21,114 nt of DNA from positions 9,463 to 30,576 of the forward strand of contig DJGU01000114.1 of the NCBI GenBank assembly GCA_002432795.1, written 5' to 3'. A program made the position numbers and the translations under genes. This DNA comes from Anaerolineaceae bacterium UBA5838. Lineage in GTDB: Bacteria > Chloroflexota > Anaerolineae > Anaerolineales > Anaerolineaceae. Positions 20,553 through 21,114 of the stretch are shown here, piece after piece. How positions within the stretch are numbered: position 1 is the first letter of the stretch; each line of letters opens with the position of its first letter. The notes below the pieces were generated by a model. That model was not told the DNA's origin and did no database searches. It worked only from the letters and a program-made list of their open reading frames with translations.

Positions 20553-20866
20553 GCCTGATCACTTTCTTCAGTCCAACTGCGATCCCAGTTTGCCTGGACT
20601 TTATCCAGGATCGCCTGTTCGAGGTCGATCCCTGATACGCTGGCAAGTTGAAGCAGGAAAAGCGCCACGTCTGCCAGCTCTCCGCGCAGGCTTTCAGGAT
20701 CCTTCGTTTCCGCAGACCACTGAAAATGCTCTAGCACCTCAGAGGCCTCAAGACTGAGCGAAATCGCCAGGTTGCGCGCGGTTTGCTGCTTGGGGGAATC
20801 AGGCTCATACCAGCCGTGATGGCGTACAAGATCGTTCATTTGCTGCGTGAGTTCTTTGAGGTCCAT
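20549..20866 (-). CDS. MazG-like nucleotide pyrophosphohydrolase (dCTPP1/RS21-C6 type)
   Basis: 105 residues from ATG 20866; a TTG two codons upstream is possible but unneeded. The all-alpha NTP pyrophosphatase signature is complete: E40-A-S-E43 in LSLEASEVLEHFQW, then E63-L-A-D66 in RGELADVALFLLQLA, giving E-x-x-E...E-x-x-D for magnesium. The PKQQTARNLAISLSLEASE block resembles eukaryotic DCTPP1. The enzyme would hydrolyse a (d)NTP, perhaps modified or dCTP, to the monophosphate and cleanse the nucleotide pool. Its stop overlaps the LOG start. A TATAAT lies nine bases upstream of the ATG with no ribosome site, so the operon may have a leaderless mRNA. Confidence 0.9.
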   Translation of the reverse strand: MDLKELTQQMNDLVRHHGWYEPDSPKQQTARNLAISLSLEASEVLEHFQWSAETKDPESLRGELADVALFLLQLASVSGIDLEQAILDKVQANWDRSWTEESDQA

Positions 20867-20875
20867 AACCAAAGG

Positions 20876-20881
20876 ATTATA
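20876..20881 (-). promoter_or_regulatory. -10 box of the mazG-like/LOG/proS operon, probably leaderless
   Basis: TATAAT on the minus strand is followed by CCTTTGGTT and then ATG, leaving nine bases between hexamer and start codon. Transcription would begin within about three bases of the AUG. No Shine-Dalgarno and no convincing -35 box are present. Confidence 0.5.
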
Positions 20882-20961
20882 CCCGAGAAAGCCCCATCGG
20901 GGAGCGACAATAGCTTTTCCGCTCTTGCTAAAGGCTGTGCTCGCTCAATGAAAAAACAGAA

Positions 20962-21114
20962 TCAGGGCAGATCTTCACCGCCGAAGATCAGCTCTTTCCA
21001 GATCTCCAGGCGTGTAAGCACGATAGTTTCGCGGTCAGGAGGGGGTGTGGGGGAGGGGGTATAGTCGCTAGGGGGCAAGATGATGATGGGGTGGTCGCCT
21101 TCCGCGATCAGGCG
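20962..21114 (-). CDS. C-terminal 50 residues of an unidentified protein, partial
   Basis: The minus strand is open from the window edge to TGA at 20964-20962. The last residues read RLIAEGDHPIIILPPSDY, then a Pro/Thr/Ser-rich stretch TPSPTPPPDRE, then TIVLTRLEIWKELIFGGEDLP. The even amino-acid use and natural ending suggest a true gene end. I do not recognise the family. It ends 96 bases before the start of the mazG-like gene and points the same way. A GC-rich hairpin (GCTCCCC...GGGGC, within 20891-20905) between them could be a weak terminator. Confidence 0.6.
   Translation of the reverse strand, partial: RLIAEGDHPIIILPPSDYTPSPTPPPDRETIVLTRLEIWKELIFGGEDLP
21041..21075 (+). other. Potential G-quadruplex (four G5 tracts)
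   Basis: Runs of five G lie at 21041-21045, 21049-21053, 21055-21059 and 21071-21075 with loops of 3, 1 and 11 bases. On the coding (minus) strand they are CCC/CCT proline codons of the partial gene. The pattern fits the loose G-quadruplex rule; a simple proline-rich coding effect explains it too. Confidence 0.4.

Overview
The window looks like chromosomal DNA of a free-living bacterium, most likely a member of the Chloroflexota (Anaerolineae-like). This is an inference from gene content and protein style, not from a database match. The clues are moderate GC, strong GAGGAGG-type ribosome binding sites, a NusA with a long acidic tail, an archaeal-type prolyl-tRNA synthetase, a double-length ThyX, and a secreted-protein remnant ending in YLPFIKR.

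Layout. Bases 1-162 hold the 3' end of a TrmO/TsaA-type tRNA methyltransferase gene, which has no start in the window. Bases 163-600 have no convincing gene but many inverted and direct repeats. Bases 601-1026 (minus) are a decayed fragment of a secreted repeat protein. A minus-strand pair follows: a GH13 alpha-glucosidase (3444-5054) and, coupled to it, a large Zn-ribbon DNA-methylase-like protein with an eroded catalytic motif (1148-3433). A 403-base intergenic region separates the glucosidase from a divergent single-domain PTS EIIA protein (5458-5928).

The core of the window is a plus-strand transcription/translation operon: nusA - rnpM(ylxR) - infB - rbfA - nrnA-like DHH phosphoesterase - truB - ribF - thyX-like (6074-15049). 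The last five genes are tightly spaced or overlapping. Its leader has a promoter and two mutually exclusive hairpins, the second with a U-run, which is an attenuator architecture. After it come a small lipoprotein gene and an unrecognised 254-residue protein, each closed by a clear terminator.

On the minus strand (16610-21114) are a C39-like peptidase lipoprotein, a HEAT-repeat protein, a REP-like inverted doublet, and an overlapping operon MazG/dCTPP1-like pyrophosphohydrolase - LOG-family protein - proS. The window ends in the C-terminal 50 residues of an unidentified minus-strand gene. Two minus-strand genes have TATAAT only 6-9 bases before the ATG and no Shine-Dalgarno, suggesting leaderless mRNAs.

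How the genes fit together: the nusA operon joins transcription elongation control, initiation factor 2, ribosome maturation, nanoRNA turnover and tRNA pseudouridylation to FAD synthesis (RibF) and a presumed FAD enzyme (ThyX-like). The mazG-LOG-proS operon joins nucleotide-pool housekeeping to Pro-tRNA supply. The glucosidase and EIIA suggest alpha-glucoside use with a phosphotransfer sensor. I found no CRISPR array, rRNA, convincing tRNA, or intact transposase.
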